Below, in pieces: positions 38,101-50,976 of a stretch of DNA of 64,000 bases (position 1 is the first letter of the stretch; every line of letters starts with the position of its first letter). The position numbers and the translations under genes are program-made. The DNA is from Sophora flavescens (taxonomy: Eukaryota > Streptophyta > Magnoliopsida > Fabales > Fabaceae): the NCBI GenBank assembly GCA_030762895.1, contig CM061063.1, forward strand, positions 100,276,210-100,340,209. The letters run 5' to 3'. Under the pieces are notes generated by a model, which made no database searches, had not been told where the DNA came from, and saw only the letters and a program-made list of their open reading frames with translations.

Positions 38101-40020
38101 TGTGCGCTCTGCCCGAATGATCTAGTACATTTCCATTGCATTGTGTTGTCCTTACTGCCGCCAATGGGTCACACACCCTTGTCACCCTAATGTGGAGCCC
38201 TGCAACTCCTTTGTGTCACCCATTAAAGGTGGAATTAGGGTTTAACTTGTTGTTTGCGCTGATTGTGTTTTCTACTATAAATTTAAAATATCAAATGGCA
38301 AAGATAAATAAATTATTTAGAAACTTCAAATTTTCTTTTTAATCTAATCCCTTCATTTTTTTAATATTTGTTAACTAAGTTATAACATTAACCAAACTTG
38401 TCATAATTTTGACTTCTTAGTGTCATGTCAATAGCCATAAAAATATACCATATGTTGTAGATTTTTTTTTTTACTATGATTTCTACTTTCTTTAATAAAT
38501 CCCACTCATCCCCCATTCAAGGCGATGACTCACAGCCAAGCATGTCATCATGGATGAGAGCAGCACGTGTCAAGACAAGCCCACCATTGCTATTTATTCC
38601 CTAACGGCACCCCATGGACAACCTACTGTGCACTACGCCCGTATAATCATCATTTCCGAGCACTATGTTGTCTTCTCTGCATCGAGCAGTCACATTGCCC
38701 TCATCATGTTAATGTGGGCACACCACCGCTCATTTGGCGTCACCCATTAAGTGGGACTAAGGTTTTAACTTACGGTGCGATTCACAGTTCCGGCCTTTAT
38801 AATATGTTATTTAAACATATCAACTGATAAAGAAAAAATAGGTATTTAGTCCTTCAATTTTTTAATCTCATCCTTTCATTTTTTTTTAATATTTGTTTAC
38901 TAATTTTTAGCATTAGCGAAACTTATCGTAATTGTCAATCTTGTCCAATTCGTATAAAAATCTCCTTATGTGTAGATTATTTTATTTTTATCATGATTTT
39001 CTGCCTTTTTTAACTCACCACATCCACCTTCCACAGCTCAGACTCGACTCACAAACAAGCAGCCATCATCTCACTCCCGTTCAACGGCACGCGTGTCAAG
39101 ACAAGGCCCACCATTGCGATCTATTCCATAACATGGCACCCGATATTTCAACCTACATGTGCAGCTACGCCATATGGTCCGTGCATTTCCACGTCTTGTG
39201 TTGTCCTTCACCCCGATGGTCACCACCCTTATCATGCTAATTTGGGCTACATCACCGCTCCTTTTGTCTCCCTAAAAGGTGGAGCTAAGGTTTTAACTAC
39301 GTGGCAGTTGTTTTTCCACTATTTGTTTAAACATATTAAATGATAAAGATAAAATAGGTATTTTTGTCCTTCAATTATTTATTTATTTTAAATTCATCCC
39401 TTCATTTTTAATATTTGTTTGCTAAGTTTTAACATTAACTAAACTTATCTTATTATTAGCTTCATAATGTCTTTGTCAGTTAGCCATAAATATCCATATA
39501 TGTTGTTGATTTTTTTAATTTTATTTTATCTTTCAATTTAACTCATCTTCATCTACCCTTCACCTCAGGACCTCGACTCCTGACTAAGCGGCCATCGACC
39601 TTTTATTAGCTTCATAATGTCTTTGTCAGTTGGCCTTAAAAATATGCATATGTTGTAGATTTATATTTTATTTTATCCAGATTTTCTACCTTTTAGCTTA
39701 TCTTCATCCACCCTTTGACTCGGACCTCGACTCACAACCAAAGCAACAATCAGCATCGTTCAGCGACACGTGCTAAGACATGCCCACCATTCACGATCTA
39801 TGCGTAACTGGCTCCCCGTATATCAACCTAAATGTGCACTCTGCCATATGATCGGTGCATTTCCAGCACTGTGTTGTCCTTCTGCGCTTAGCGAGTCACT
39901 CTTTATCATCTAATGTTGAGTCCCTACCGCTCCTTTTGTGTCACCCGTTAAAGGTGGAACTAAGGTTTTAACTTGTTGTTGAGGTTGTGTTTTCTAGTAT
40001 GTTATTTAAACATATCAAAT
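38101..40020 (+). repeat. Satellite block, about 3.5 diverged monomers, one truncated
   Basis: Monomer landmarks recur near 38190, 38715, 39245 and 39920. Around 39600 a unit jumps from GCGGCCATCGACC straight to TTTTATTAGCTTCATAATG, so most of the GC-balanced half is missing. The whole block carries many small deletions, as in 32995-34536. It stops inside CATATCAAAT where the next LTR is inserted. Confidence 0.88.
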
Positions 40021-43000
40021 TGTAACATCAATATTTTGAAGACCTTCACCTAAGCCGAGTTTAAGTCCTAAGGTTGATTTGGAGGATTAAGGATGATTAG
40101 AGATGATGGAAATGATTAAAAACTGAAATTTTATTGAGGTAATCAATTACGATGAGTGTAAGCGATTCGCGAGGTTCTCGGAATAGCAAAATGAAAAACA
40201 AACGGTGGTAATCGAATTCGACTGCAAATTTTCTATAAAAACCCTTATTTGAAACCATAAGCGAAATGGGTTTTAGGGTTAAAAGCACGATTTTTACGAG
40301 AGAGGACGAAAAATGAAGGGGAAATGCATGAAATGAAGAAATCAAGGAAAAACATGGAAATAAAAGAATTGAATAAGGATCAAGCTACTTGGGTTGAAGA
40401 ACAAGAAGGTTGAGGAAGAAAAAGAAGAGGAAGAAGGAAGAGGTGCGAGGGTTCAAGATCTTCATAAAGGTGAATTTACAATCCTTAGCCCCCTAGCATA
40501 AATAACATGTTTAAGCTACAAAATACTTGTTTGATTGTTCAAAGGAAGAGTTGATGGATTTTCTATGTTTGAGATGGTTATATTTCCAAGTTATGATATA
40601 TGATTTGAAGGAGGTTTTTGAGGATCTTTTGATATTTATGAAAAGTAGATGTTGAAAAAGGGGTGTTTATGTTTTAAAAGTTCTTCATTTTGAAAGAGTA
40701 GAAAATAGCCCTAATGAGACACCGGTTTTGCCCCATGTATTATTAAATTAGAACCTTATTATTATTTACTGTCATTACGCTTATAGTTGAAAATCGTAAA
40801 AATTTAAAACTTCATTAATAATCATATAACTTCTACAAATATAAAACACACCAAACTATATTACATAAATACACATGTTTATTTATTACTCCAAAACACT
40901 TGTTGAGGTACCTCTCGGTAGGATCCTCACAGGTATAAAGCCCTTTTCGAGACATGCTTGGCGGAAACATAAATCCTCCTTAGACACACCTTTGGCCATA
41001 ATGTCATACTCTGTCGCCATGGATCACGGCTCGACCTCCAGCATCTGGTTCATACGGAGTTCCATCTAACTCCTCGGCAATTGGTTCCTCCACCGAGTCT
41101 TCAAATGCGATCACCCGAGAAATAAAATACAACACACAAAGATACAGGGAATAAGCAGTTATATCATCAAAAAGCGGAAAAGAGTAATAGTAAATTATAC
41201 AGCAATTGTCACGGAACACGCATCACTCAAAATCAACAATCATCCTCAATTCACTATATCATCCTCTACCCTCGGCCATACAACTAAAACTTTATTTGAT
41301 GTGGCCATCTTCGCTCTGTCACATTAGTGGTGAGTCGAAGCGGTCGTTACCAATAACACTCGAACTCGTCAAGGAATATCATTCCATAGCGGTCGATTCA
41401 ATAACATCTGACGGCGTAAAGGAGTATCAATCGAGCGGTCGGTGCAAGAACATGTGAACTCGTCAAGACTAAAAGTATTACGGTAGTCTACCTCGGCATC
41501 CCGTCAGTAGGGCACTCACATGATATCCGATATCCCCGAAATATGATATCCGACCTCGTGTGTTCCCTCGCAGTTTGTGACTAACAATATCTCGATAAAT
41601 GAATCTCCTAAATTACATCAATAACAACCTAGTGCCTCGACCTTCCATCAAAGTCTAAACACCTTTTTCCTCGTAACCACTTATTAGGTTAGGCACCTCT
41701 AAATAACCTTTATTCTCTCACCCAAACAATTATCTCCCCAACAACACATATCCTTGCTTAAAAATCAACTAAGCACAATATTAAACTGGCGGATCATGCA
41801 TAACATAACATGAGAAAATATTCATGTGTCTACGATATCATATAAAAGCAATTTATCACAAGCGAATCATAATAATCAAACCAAATAAATAGCAAAGTCG
41901 GACTCTGTCCGCACCTGCCGTGATAGCCATCGACAGTCGTGGCAGACATTAAAGGCAAAATTCTACAAAACAAAACCGTCCTGGCCTGGCCATGGCAACC
42001 ATCAGTGGTGACGGACAACAAACATCCTCGATATCATAAATATTCAAACCTGAAATAATCGGCACATGAGATGGAATACCTCAACAGCGTATCACGGTAA
42101 ATTTGATAACATAAAATCAAACATCCTCAAATAATTAAAATCAGCATTGTCGATAAACCTACAATCCCGAATCACCATTGGTTTTTCTGAGAAAAAGGTT
42201 TTCCAATGGGATTTTGATCTTGTGATTACTCGACTACTAGTAGGTTTAGGTTAGCCTACACAATTATCATATAATCTACTTATCGATTCGACGATAGGTT
42301 GATTCTTTTTCCCCACCTGAGTTTGCACGAAGCACGTTACACGACGATCCTCGTTATCATGCGAGTTAACACAACCACCTTCAACCAAACAACATACTTA
42401 TAATTAATCAACTAACACCCATCTATGACCTTTAGAGCTAGGTTCGGCCAAGACTTAGAAAATAGGTTTAGGGTTATCTTCTTAATGCCATCTTTTGGAT
42501 CCTAGTTAGTAGAATCTTAACTAACATAGATTACTTATTACAAGACTAAAATTTGAAACAAAATCTTCTAACCTTTAGGGTTAGGGTTTGAGCCCATATT
42601 AGGAAAATAGCTAGGAAATTTAGTTGGATTCAAGCTCTTGGATTTAAGCTTATATGTATTATAGAACTTAAGTCAAGTACTAACTTTCAAAACAAACAAC
42701 AAAACACCAAACCCATTTTCCTACCTAGGTTCGGCCCTTAATGGTTAGTAGGGAAGGAGAATGATTTGGATCACATGCTCTTGGATAAATAAAGTAGGGA
42801 TTATATCTAGATCATAGAAATTGGTTTCATGTCAAAGGATTTTCTAGAATTAGTTATGAATTTTGAAGAAAGCTTCAAGAACTTTGACTCATATGAAGAA
42901 CATGATGAACACAAGCATAAATTCATAAAGTTGTGAATAGAAAAGCTTAAAATATCAAGATTAAGAGAGAGATTCCTCACCTTGAAATAAAAGATTTATT

Positions 43001-46000
43001 CAAGAACTTGAAGAACAAAGATGACCTTAGCAAGAACACTAAGGAGTTCTTTGTGTTTGTGTGGGAAAAACTTGAGATGTGAAATAGAAATTGTTTAGAT
43101 CATCTAGATAAGTGAGAATATGATCTTAGAAGATCAAAACAAGGTTTGGATGATTATATATGGGTATGGGCCGAATTTGAAGGAAAGAAAAGATGAACTT
43201 GAAAGTTCATGGATTCAAGAACAAAATGGATCAAGTGATGGTTATTGATCTAAGGAACAAGTTTCATGAATGAAGTATCATGAGATTATGTTTCTAAGTT
43301 AGAGATAAATGATGAATAAGTGAAGAACAAATGAAGAACAAGTGAAGAACTTGTGAGAGAAAATGAAGAACGTGAAGTTTTGAGAGAGACAAAATGATGA
43401 AGTTGGAAAATGAGTGAAAAATGATCAAGTGTGGATGATGGGCACGGTTTAGAGATGGGTGTGAGGATAAAATGTGTGGTTTGATGAGATAAAGAACCAT
43501 GGTTGAGTTTATTTGATCAAGGTTAAGTTAGAAAATAATATAATAACTTGACTATTGTTAATGGTAACCTAACTAGGGTTTTATGTATAATCATGGTTAA
43601 TAAAATATGTGGTCCTAAATTTTGAAGAGATGTGGCTGCCTCCTACACCACAGATTAGGGAGAACATATCTTGGTTTGCAAATCATGGTTAATAAACCTT
43701 GGTTTTCTAAGTATTCTAGAGAAGTTTTAGAAAGAAAGATAAAGATGATGAAAATTTAGAGCAGTTTCGGTAATTTGGACATATCTTTCACCATACTTGT
43801 CCGTTTTTTATGATCTTTATGTCGTTGGAAAGAAGAGAGAAAGATGAACAACTTTCATGTAGAAAGTTTTCCGAGATTCAGAACATATAAGAGTCATAAT
43901 TTCGTGGCAGTTTCGGGTGATTGATGAGAGAATGACTTTGCCTTATAACTCATCCACTTAACATAAATGTCATTTATGGCTTAGGAAAAGTGATGTCCAA
44001 GTGATTGGAATGGAGGAAGGAGCCGTGAGTTTTGGGTTGGATTTGTTCAAATTTTCCAATGGCATGGCTTGTAATTGTCATAAAAAGACAAGGTTAAAAT
44101 GGTCATTTCATAGCAAAAATTCACTTTGTCATAAATGCTTGCCATTATGGCCATTATGACTCGGATAAGCTCGTCATAAATGCTCGTCAAGTCGGTCAAA
44201 TCCATCATCTCAGCTACGTTGCGACTCGGTTTCTCATCCGGCGTGAGTTTTTCCTAGAGATAATCTCGACGTATACGCCCGCAACAAATATAATATTTTA
44301 ATTTTTACGCTAAATTTTTCAAAACTTCCAGTATCATAGTAAATACAATAAAAACATTTTTCATCTCGTTCACGAGTTAAAATTAGGTTTTCTGAGCAGA
44401 AACTTTTCTTGTCGTGAAAACACAAAAAGCAGACCAAGCTAAGCCCGAATTTTCAACCAAAAACTTCCCCGTAACCTTATGAAAATAAGTATAACAAGGA
44501 AATGACCTTGGTTTATCCAAAATAATTTTCTAAGTCTCGGATAAAAATATATATTTATATATTTATTACCGATATTACAAAGCAGCGAAAATCGGGGTGT
44601 TACACCTAAGGTGTTTGATGAAATGCTTGAACTAATAATTTATTATTGGTTAAGCTAATTATGAATAAAGTTAAGTTATAGAAAGCTTTATGCTATAGAT
44701 TGTGTTCATGTGAATTTAAGAACATGAGCTAAGGTATTCGTAAATATTTATGTTTGGAAAAGATGTACTATAATGAAAGATTTGATGAGCAAAGTCTACA
44801 ATGATGTATTTATGAGGCTTATTTATGAATTCAAGTTAAGGAGAGATTTGAGGTTGAATGTGTTAAGTTATTATGCTTTATAGATATTATATGAGTACTT
44901 AAGAGGTAAATTATTTTCATGAGAAGATGAGGATTTTGTTAAATTGATATTTTTATGGGATTATAATAATGATGAGGATTGCTTTCATGAACTATGTTTT
45001 AATGATGTTGAAGGTCCTTAGGGACTTATGATTTATTATGAAGTTATTTATGAATGTTAAGTTAAAGGAATGTGCTTATGGTGAGGTTGAGGGTCATTTT
45101 CATGGCATTTGCATTTGAGGTAAGGCAGTGGATGCCATGCCAGGTAGTCAGCTCACGTTCCAAAGAAGTTGAGGCTACTTTCTCCATTTGTTAAGATTGT
45201 AGATCCATTGGATGAAATTATAAATCCATTTGATGAGACATGCATATGATGATAATATTTTATTGAAACTTAAGATGTTAAATGTCATTAGTGGCACTGC
45301 ACTAAAGCTTTTGAGGTTATAAGATTGCAACATGATATTTTACATAAGATTCCTTATGATTTGAGGTCATTCATGATGTTTCTAAACCTATACTATGAGA
45401 TTGTGAAGTTTGTGATGTTAAATGGTATTCTTGATGTTTCACGACAGCTTTTGATGTTATAATATTATGATATGGTATTTTATTTAAGTTTGAACTGCTT
45501 TAAGGATATTTATGAGGTTTCATTAAAGTATCAAAAGTATGTTATGATAATGTTTAATGTAAAAGTATAAAAGTATTTTATGATGAATTATATACTTTTC
45601 ATACTAATAGAATTGATGTTAGCTTGAGGGGATTTTCGGGAGTTCCTCCGGCTGGTTGTACTATTGTTTTCTTAATTGGTTGTAGTTCCTCATTGAGACG
45701 TAGTCTCACGTTAGTAGTACAATCAGATGTGGATGCAGGTTTTAGCAATGACTAGCATGAGGAAGTGGTGATGAAGATTGAAGATTAGAGTTTTTATTTA
45801 GTTGCCCAGTCACATGTCAAAGTCATTAAGACTATGTATTTTAGTTTTGATGTAAAAAATGTACTTTAATAGAAGAAATGAGTTTCTATAAAGAGATTCC
45901 ACAAAGTTTTCAAATTATGACTTAAAGAGATGTATGAGATTTTGTTTATTCTGATACACATATAATAGTTAGACGCGTATAATTTTTATATGTGATGTAA

Positions 46001-46013
46001 CCTAGTAGGGGTG
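40021..46013 (-). mobile_element. Outer solo LTR (about 2.1 kb without its nested insert), target duplication CAAAT
   Basis: The satellite's CATATCAAATGATAAAG is split. CAAAT lies at 40016-40020 and again at 46014-46018, and the insert runs TGTAACATCAATA...GGGGTGTTACA. Read in reverse it begins TGTAACACCCCTACTAGG, the usual start of chromovirus-type LTRs, so the orientation is minus. The parts 40021-40714 and 44611-46013 belong to this LTR; the middle is a nested element. GAGACGTAGTCTCAC near 45695 is a short palindrome in the same relative zone where the long LTR has CGTCTCACCC. There is no coding sequence and no primer site. Confidence 0.88.
40715..44605 (-). mobile_element. Nested solo LTR of the long-LTR family, target duplication CCTAA
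   Basis: CCTAA flanks the insert at 40710-40714 and 44606-44610. The insert starts TGAGACACCGG and ends GGGGTGTTACA. In reverse complement it starts TGTAACACCCCGATTTTCGCTG, almost identical to 1225 onward, and includes the same AAAATTCAGACGG-type stretch. Its length is 3891 bp against 4319 bp for the 3' LTR at the left. It has no interior, primer site or partner LTR, so it is a solo LTR. It must be younger than the LTR it sits in. Confidence 0.9.
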
Positions 46014-47760
46014 TTACACAAATGATAAAGATAAAATAGGTATTTTCATCCTTGAATTTTAATTTTTTTTATCTCATCCCTTCATTTTTTTTAATATTTG
46101 TTAACTTAGTTTTAACATTAGCCAAACTTATCTTAATTATTAACTTCATAATGTCTTTGTCAAATAGCTTCATAAATATTCATATATTGTTGATTTTTTT
46201 TATTTTATTTTACGATCTTCTTCCTATTTAACTCATCTTCATCCACCCTTCACCAACTCAGACCTCGATTCACAACCAAGGAGCCATCAGCCTCGTTCGG
46301 CAGCACGTGTCAAGACAAGTCCCACCATTGTGATCTATTCCATAACAAGGCACCCCATATTGCAACCTATAAGTGCACTCTGCCATATGATCCATGCATT
46401 TCCAAGCACTCTGTTGTCCACTTATGCTGCCAACGAGTCACACACCCTTATCATGCTAATGTGGGCCACACCACCCGCTCCTTTTGTGTCACCCATTAAA
46501 GGTGGAACTAAGGTTTTAACTTGCCGTCACGGTTGCGGTTGTTTTTTCAACTATGTTATTTAAACATATTAAATGATAAAGATAAAATAGGTATTTTCGT
46601 CCTTCAATTATTTATTTATTTTAAATTCATCCCTTCATCTTTTTTAATATTTGTTTACTAAGTTTTAACACTAGCCAAACTTACCTTAATTATTAGCTTC
46701 ATAATGTCTTTGTCAATTAGCCTTAAAAATAACCATATGTTGTAGATTTTTTACTTTATTTTATGATTTTCTAACTTTTTAACTCATCTTCATCCACCCT
46801 TCCCCAACTCAGACCTCGACTCACAACCAAGCAGCCATCAGCATCGTTCGGCAGCACGTGTCAAGAGAAGCCTACCATTGCGATCTATTCCATAACATGG
46901 CACCCCATATTACAACCTACATGTGCACTCTGCCATATGATCTGTGCATTTCCATGTACTGTGTTGTCCACTTCTGCCGCCAATGTGTCACACACCCTTA
47001 TCATGCTAATGTGGGCCACACCACCCGTTCCTTTTGTGTCTCCCATTAAAGGTAGAACTAAGCTTTTAACTTGCGGTCGCGGTTGTTTTTTATACTATGT
47101 TATTTAAACATATTAAATGATAAAGATAAAAGACGTATTTTCGTCCTTCAATTATTTATTTAATTTAAATTCATCCCTTCATTTTTTTTAATATTTGTTT
47201 ACTAATTTTTAACATTAGCCAAACTTATCTTAATTATTAGCTTCATATTGCCTTTGTCAATTAGATTCATAAATATCCATATACGTTGTTGATTTTTATT
47301 TTATTTTATGATTTTCTTTCTATTTAAATCAACTTCATCCACCCTTCACCAACTCAGACCTCGACTCACAACCAAGCAGCCATCAGCCTCGTTCGGCAGC
47401 ACGTCCCAAGACAAGCCCCACCATTACGATCTATTCCTTAAATTGACACCCCATATTGCAACCTACATGTGCACTCTGCCATATGATCCGTGCATTTCCA
47501 AGTACTATGTTGCCCACTTCTGCCGCTAACGAGTCACGCACCCTTATCTTGCTAACGTGGGCCTCACCACCCGTTCCTTCCGTGTCACCCATTAAAGGTG
47601 GAACTAAGGTTTTAACTTGCGGTCGCGGTTGCGGTTGTCTTTTCTAATATGTTATGTAAACATATCAAATGATAAAGATAAAATTGGTATTTTCTTCCTT
47701 CAATTTTTTTTAATCTCATCCCTTCATTATTTTTTAATATTTGTTTACTAAGTTTTAAAA
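46014..47760 (+). repeat. Satellite block of about 3.2 monomers
   Basis: Well-preserved monomers have GTGGGCC landmarks near 46465, 47015 and 47565. These are mostly subtype C (AACTTGCGGTCGCGGTTGCGG) and share an insertion-like AATTATTTATTTATTTTAAATTC after TCGTCC, so this block is more homogeneous than the left one. It ends with the LINE target duplication AAGTTTTAAAA. Confidence 0.92.
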
Positions 47761-48202
47761 ATATGGTGGTTCATGCTTTCTCCAACCCTGAGGTAGTTCC
47801 TAGGAAGCTCAGGGTTCTTTGGAAAAATTGCTTGGTCTTGACTTCTAATTTCAATTTTAGAATTACTCATATTTTTGGAGAAGCTAACCATTGTGCTGAC
47901 AAGCTGGCTAACTTTGGTGTGTCTTCTAAATGTTTTACTTGGTGGAGTTTGATTCCTAGCTTTATTAGGTATGACTTCTTCTATAATAGGTGGGGTCTGC
48001 CCAACTATAGGTTCAAATAATTCTTTTGTTTCCTGGCATGGGTTTTGGTTTGGTCCCCCCATGCTCTTGTACTCCTCTTTCTTTTCCTTTCTTTTAATAA
48101 TATTTTGGCGTGCTGCAGATGATTGGTAGTGGTTTTGGTGCCAACCTAGTTGGGATGACTGCCACTACAGTGATGCTTTGCATGCCATTTTGATTAAAAA
48201 AA
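47761..48202 (+). mobile_element. 5'-truncated LINE, RNase H tail and 3' UTR, with 11-bp target duplication
   Basis: The insert is flanked by AAGTTTTAAAA at 47750-47760 and 48203-48213 and ends in an A-rich tail. Both features are classic for target-primed reverse transcription. Up to about 48018 the plus strand encodes the end of an RNase H domain, with HIFGEANHCADKLANFG and a closing WGLPNYRF, followed by a stop. The Asp in CADKLA is the conserved final catalytic residue. The rest is 3' UTR. The same tail, in a diverged version, is present on the minus strand at 49485-49673. Confidence 0.9.
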
Positions 48203-49310
48203 AAGTTTTAAAATTAGCCAAACTTATCTTAATTATTAGCTTCATAATGTCTTTGTCATTTTGCCTTAAAAATATCCATATGTTGTAGATTTTTTATTTA
48301 TTTTATGATTTTCTACCATTTTTACCCATCTTCATCCACCCTTCCCCAACTCAGACCTCGACTCACAACCATGCAGTAATATGCATCGTTCGGCAGCACG
48401 TGTCAAGACAAGCCCCACCATTGCGATCTATTCCATAGCACGACACCCTATTTTACAACCTATATGTGCACTCTGCCATATGATCCATGCATTTCCACGC
48501 ACTGTGTTGTCCACTTCTGTCGGCAATGAGTCACGCACGCTTATCATGCTAATGTGGGCCATACCACCCGCTCCTTTTGTGTCTCCAATTAAAGGTGGAA
48601 CTAAGCTTTTAACTTGCGGTCGCGGTTGCGGTTGTTTTTTCTACTATTTTATTTAAACATATTAAATGATAAAGATAACATAGATATTTTCGTCCATCGA
48701 TTATTTATTTATTTTAAATTCATCCCTTCATTTTTTTTAATATCTGTTTGCTAAGTTTTAACATTAGCCAAACTTATCTTAATTATTAGCATAATAATGT
48801 CTTTACCAATTTGCTTCATAAATATCCATATATGTTGCAGATTTTTTTATTTTATTTTATGATTTTCTTCCTTTTTAACTTATCTTTGTTCACCCTTCAC
48901 CAACTCAGACCTTGACTCACAACCAAGCAGCCACCAACATTGTTCGGCTGCACAGGTCAAGACAAGCCCCACCATTGTAATCTATTCCTTAACGCGGCAC
49001 CCCATATTGCAACCTACATGTGCACTCTGCCATATTATTCGTGCATTTCCATGAACTTTGTTGTCTACTTCTCCTTATCATGCTAATGTGGGCCACACCA
49101 CCCACTCCTTTTGTGTTACCCATTAAAGGTGGAACTAAGGTTTTAAGGTGCGGTCACTCTTGCGGTTTTGTTTTCTACTATGTTATTTAAACATATCAAA
49201 TGATAAAGATAAAATAGGTATTTTCGTCCTTCAATATTTTTTTTAATCTCATCCATTAATTTTATTTTAAATATTTTTTTACTAAGTTTTAACATTAGCC
49301 AAACTTATCT
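48203..49310 (+). repeat. Satellite block of about 2 monomers
   Basis: Landmarks occur near 48555 and 49090. The block continues the monomer interrupted by the LINE and ends at CCAAACTTATCT where the second LINE begins. Confidence 0.9.
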
Positions 49311-49484
49311 TCTTCTTTTTTTTACGATAAAAGAGGTATGCAATAGCATCACTGCAATGCAAGACATCCGAGCTAGGCTAGCACCTCAAGAAAAGCCAAT
49401 CACATGCAGCACACCCAATTTATTGATAAAAAAGAGAAATAAAAGAAAACAAAAGCATGGGGGACATCAACCTGACCCATGGAG

Positions 49485-50976
49485 CTAAGAAAATCTAAAA
49501 GTAGGAAGACCAATCCTATATGTACCAAAATCATCTAATAAAAAAGGAGGCAGTAAATTCCACCAACATAAACCATCAATACTTGTACCAAAATTAGCCA
49601 ATTTATTAGCACAAGCATTGCCCTCCCTATACAAATGAGAGCAAAAAAAAAGACATATCTCTAGTAAGAGCAATACAGTTTAGCCATCTATTCCTAAGAT
49701 GGCAAGGAACCATACCATTAGACTTGAAATCATTAACAACTAAAATTGAATCACATTCTAACCAAAGCTTCTTCCAACCCTTCTTGTGAGCCAATTCAAT
49801 AGCAATAATAGCTTCAAACAATTCAGCATGGAAAGCAAACGAGACACCAACATTGAAAGCAAAACACCCTAGAATAGATGCATTTCGTCCTCTAAAAATA
49901 CCACCACAACCAGCCATACCTGGAGTTCCCTTAACCGCACCATCAGTATTTACTTTAACCCAATTGTAGCAAGGTGGCAGCCACGACAGTTCTTTAATAG
50001 ATGGGGCCTTTGTAAGGTTAACCTGGATGTTAAATTTCTTCAAGATCATCAATTGAGAAACATTAGAATAGAAGGCTCCCTTGCAAAACCTCCCAGCAAA
50101 GGAGACATTGGCAGCGATTGCATTGCAAGTAGCTTCCATTGAGATTTTCTTAGAATCAAATTTGAGGCTGTTCCTACAATGCCAAATACCCCAAAGAGAG
50201 AAGCAGATGGCAGACAAAATGACCTCTTTAACTTGAGGGCACCAGGCACTGTTTAAGATTGAGAGGATAGATTGAATTGAGAGAGTGTCAAGGTGGCAAC
50301 CTAGGCAGCTGCTCAACCACAACCAAACTCTACTAGCGAAGGGGCAGGAGAAAAAAAGATGATCCGATTTCTCATAGCTGCAGCCACATAGAGAACAAAT
50401 TGAGACTACATGACAGCCTCTAGACCAAAGATAATCATCCGTTGGGACCTTGTTGTGAAGCAACCTCCAGAGAAGAAAGGATTTTGAGGGAGGGATTACC
50501 TTTGACCAAATCTTCTTCCCCCAAGGGCAGGAGGACCTACTTGGGTTTAGAAAGCTGTAAGCTTCTTTAGCTGAAAGGCAACCAGAGTCAGAATGCTTCC
50601 AAACTAGATGATCAAGAAACTCAGCACAAGGGATGACCACTTTACCAATTTATGCTGCAATAGCAGGGTACCAGAGAATAAGGTCTTGAGGGATACACCA
50701 TTTCCCTTCACTGATGAAATCGCTAATTGAAGCAATAAGGGAATTATGCTGGAATGGAGGAACGTTCATCAAGTCAACAATTGGCTTGGATAGCCAGGGA
50801 TCACACCAGAAGTTTATACTTCTGCCATCCTCTAAAAGCCAGGAGACATTATCCAGAACAGTGGAAAGGAACCCCTTTAAACCAGACCAGATTGAAGAGG
50901 AAATGTTGTAGTTGATGAAGGTTGTGTGTTTGAGCACTCTAGACCTCAGAAGAATAAAGAACATGGCTAGGAACAT
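49485..50976 (-). pseudogene. LINE zf-RVT zinc finger and RNase H domain (broken)
   Basis: From 50976 leftward the frame encodes the zone before the zinc finger (SINFWCDPWLSKP), a TAA stop at 50650-50652, then in the same frame a zf-RVT domain (WSKVIPPSKSFLLWRLLHNK and CSLCGCSYEKSDHLFFSCPF). RNase H follows, with VNTDGAVKG (first catalytic Asp), HAELFEA (Glu) and LECDS (Asp). Near 49645 an A9 homopolymer puts the end of RNase H into another frame, where HLYREGNACANKLANFG is found; the last catalytic Asp is replaced by Asn. RNase H would remove the RNA strand during LINE cDNA synthesis, but this copy cannot be functional. Confidence 0.85.

Noticed and set aside
45695..45709. GAGACGTAGTCTCAC palindrome as a regulatory operator
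   Set aside because: Short palindromes of this type recur in plant LTRs of this group; no protein or function can be tied to it from sequence alone.
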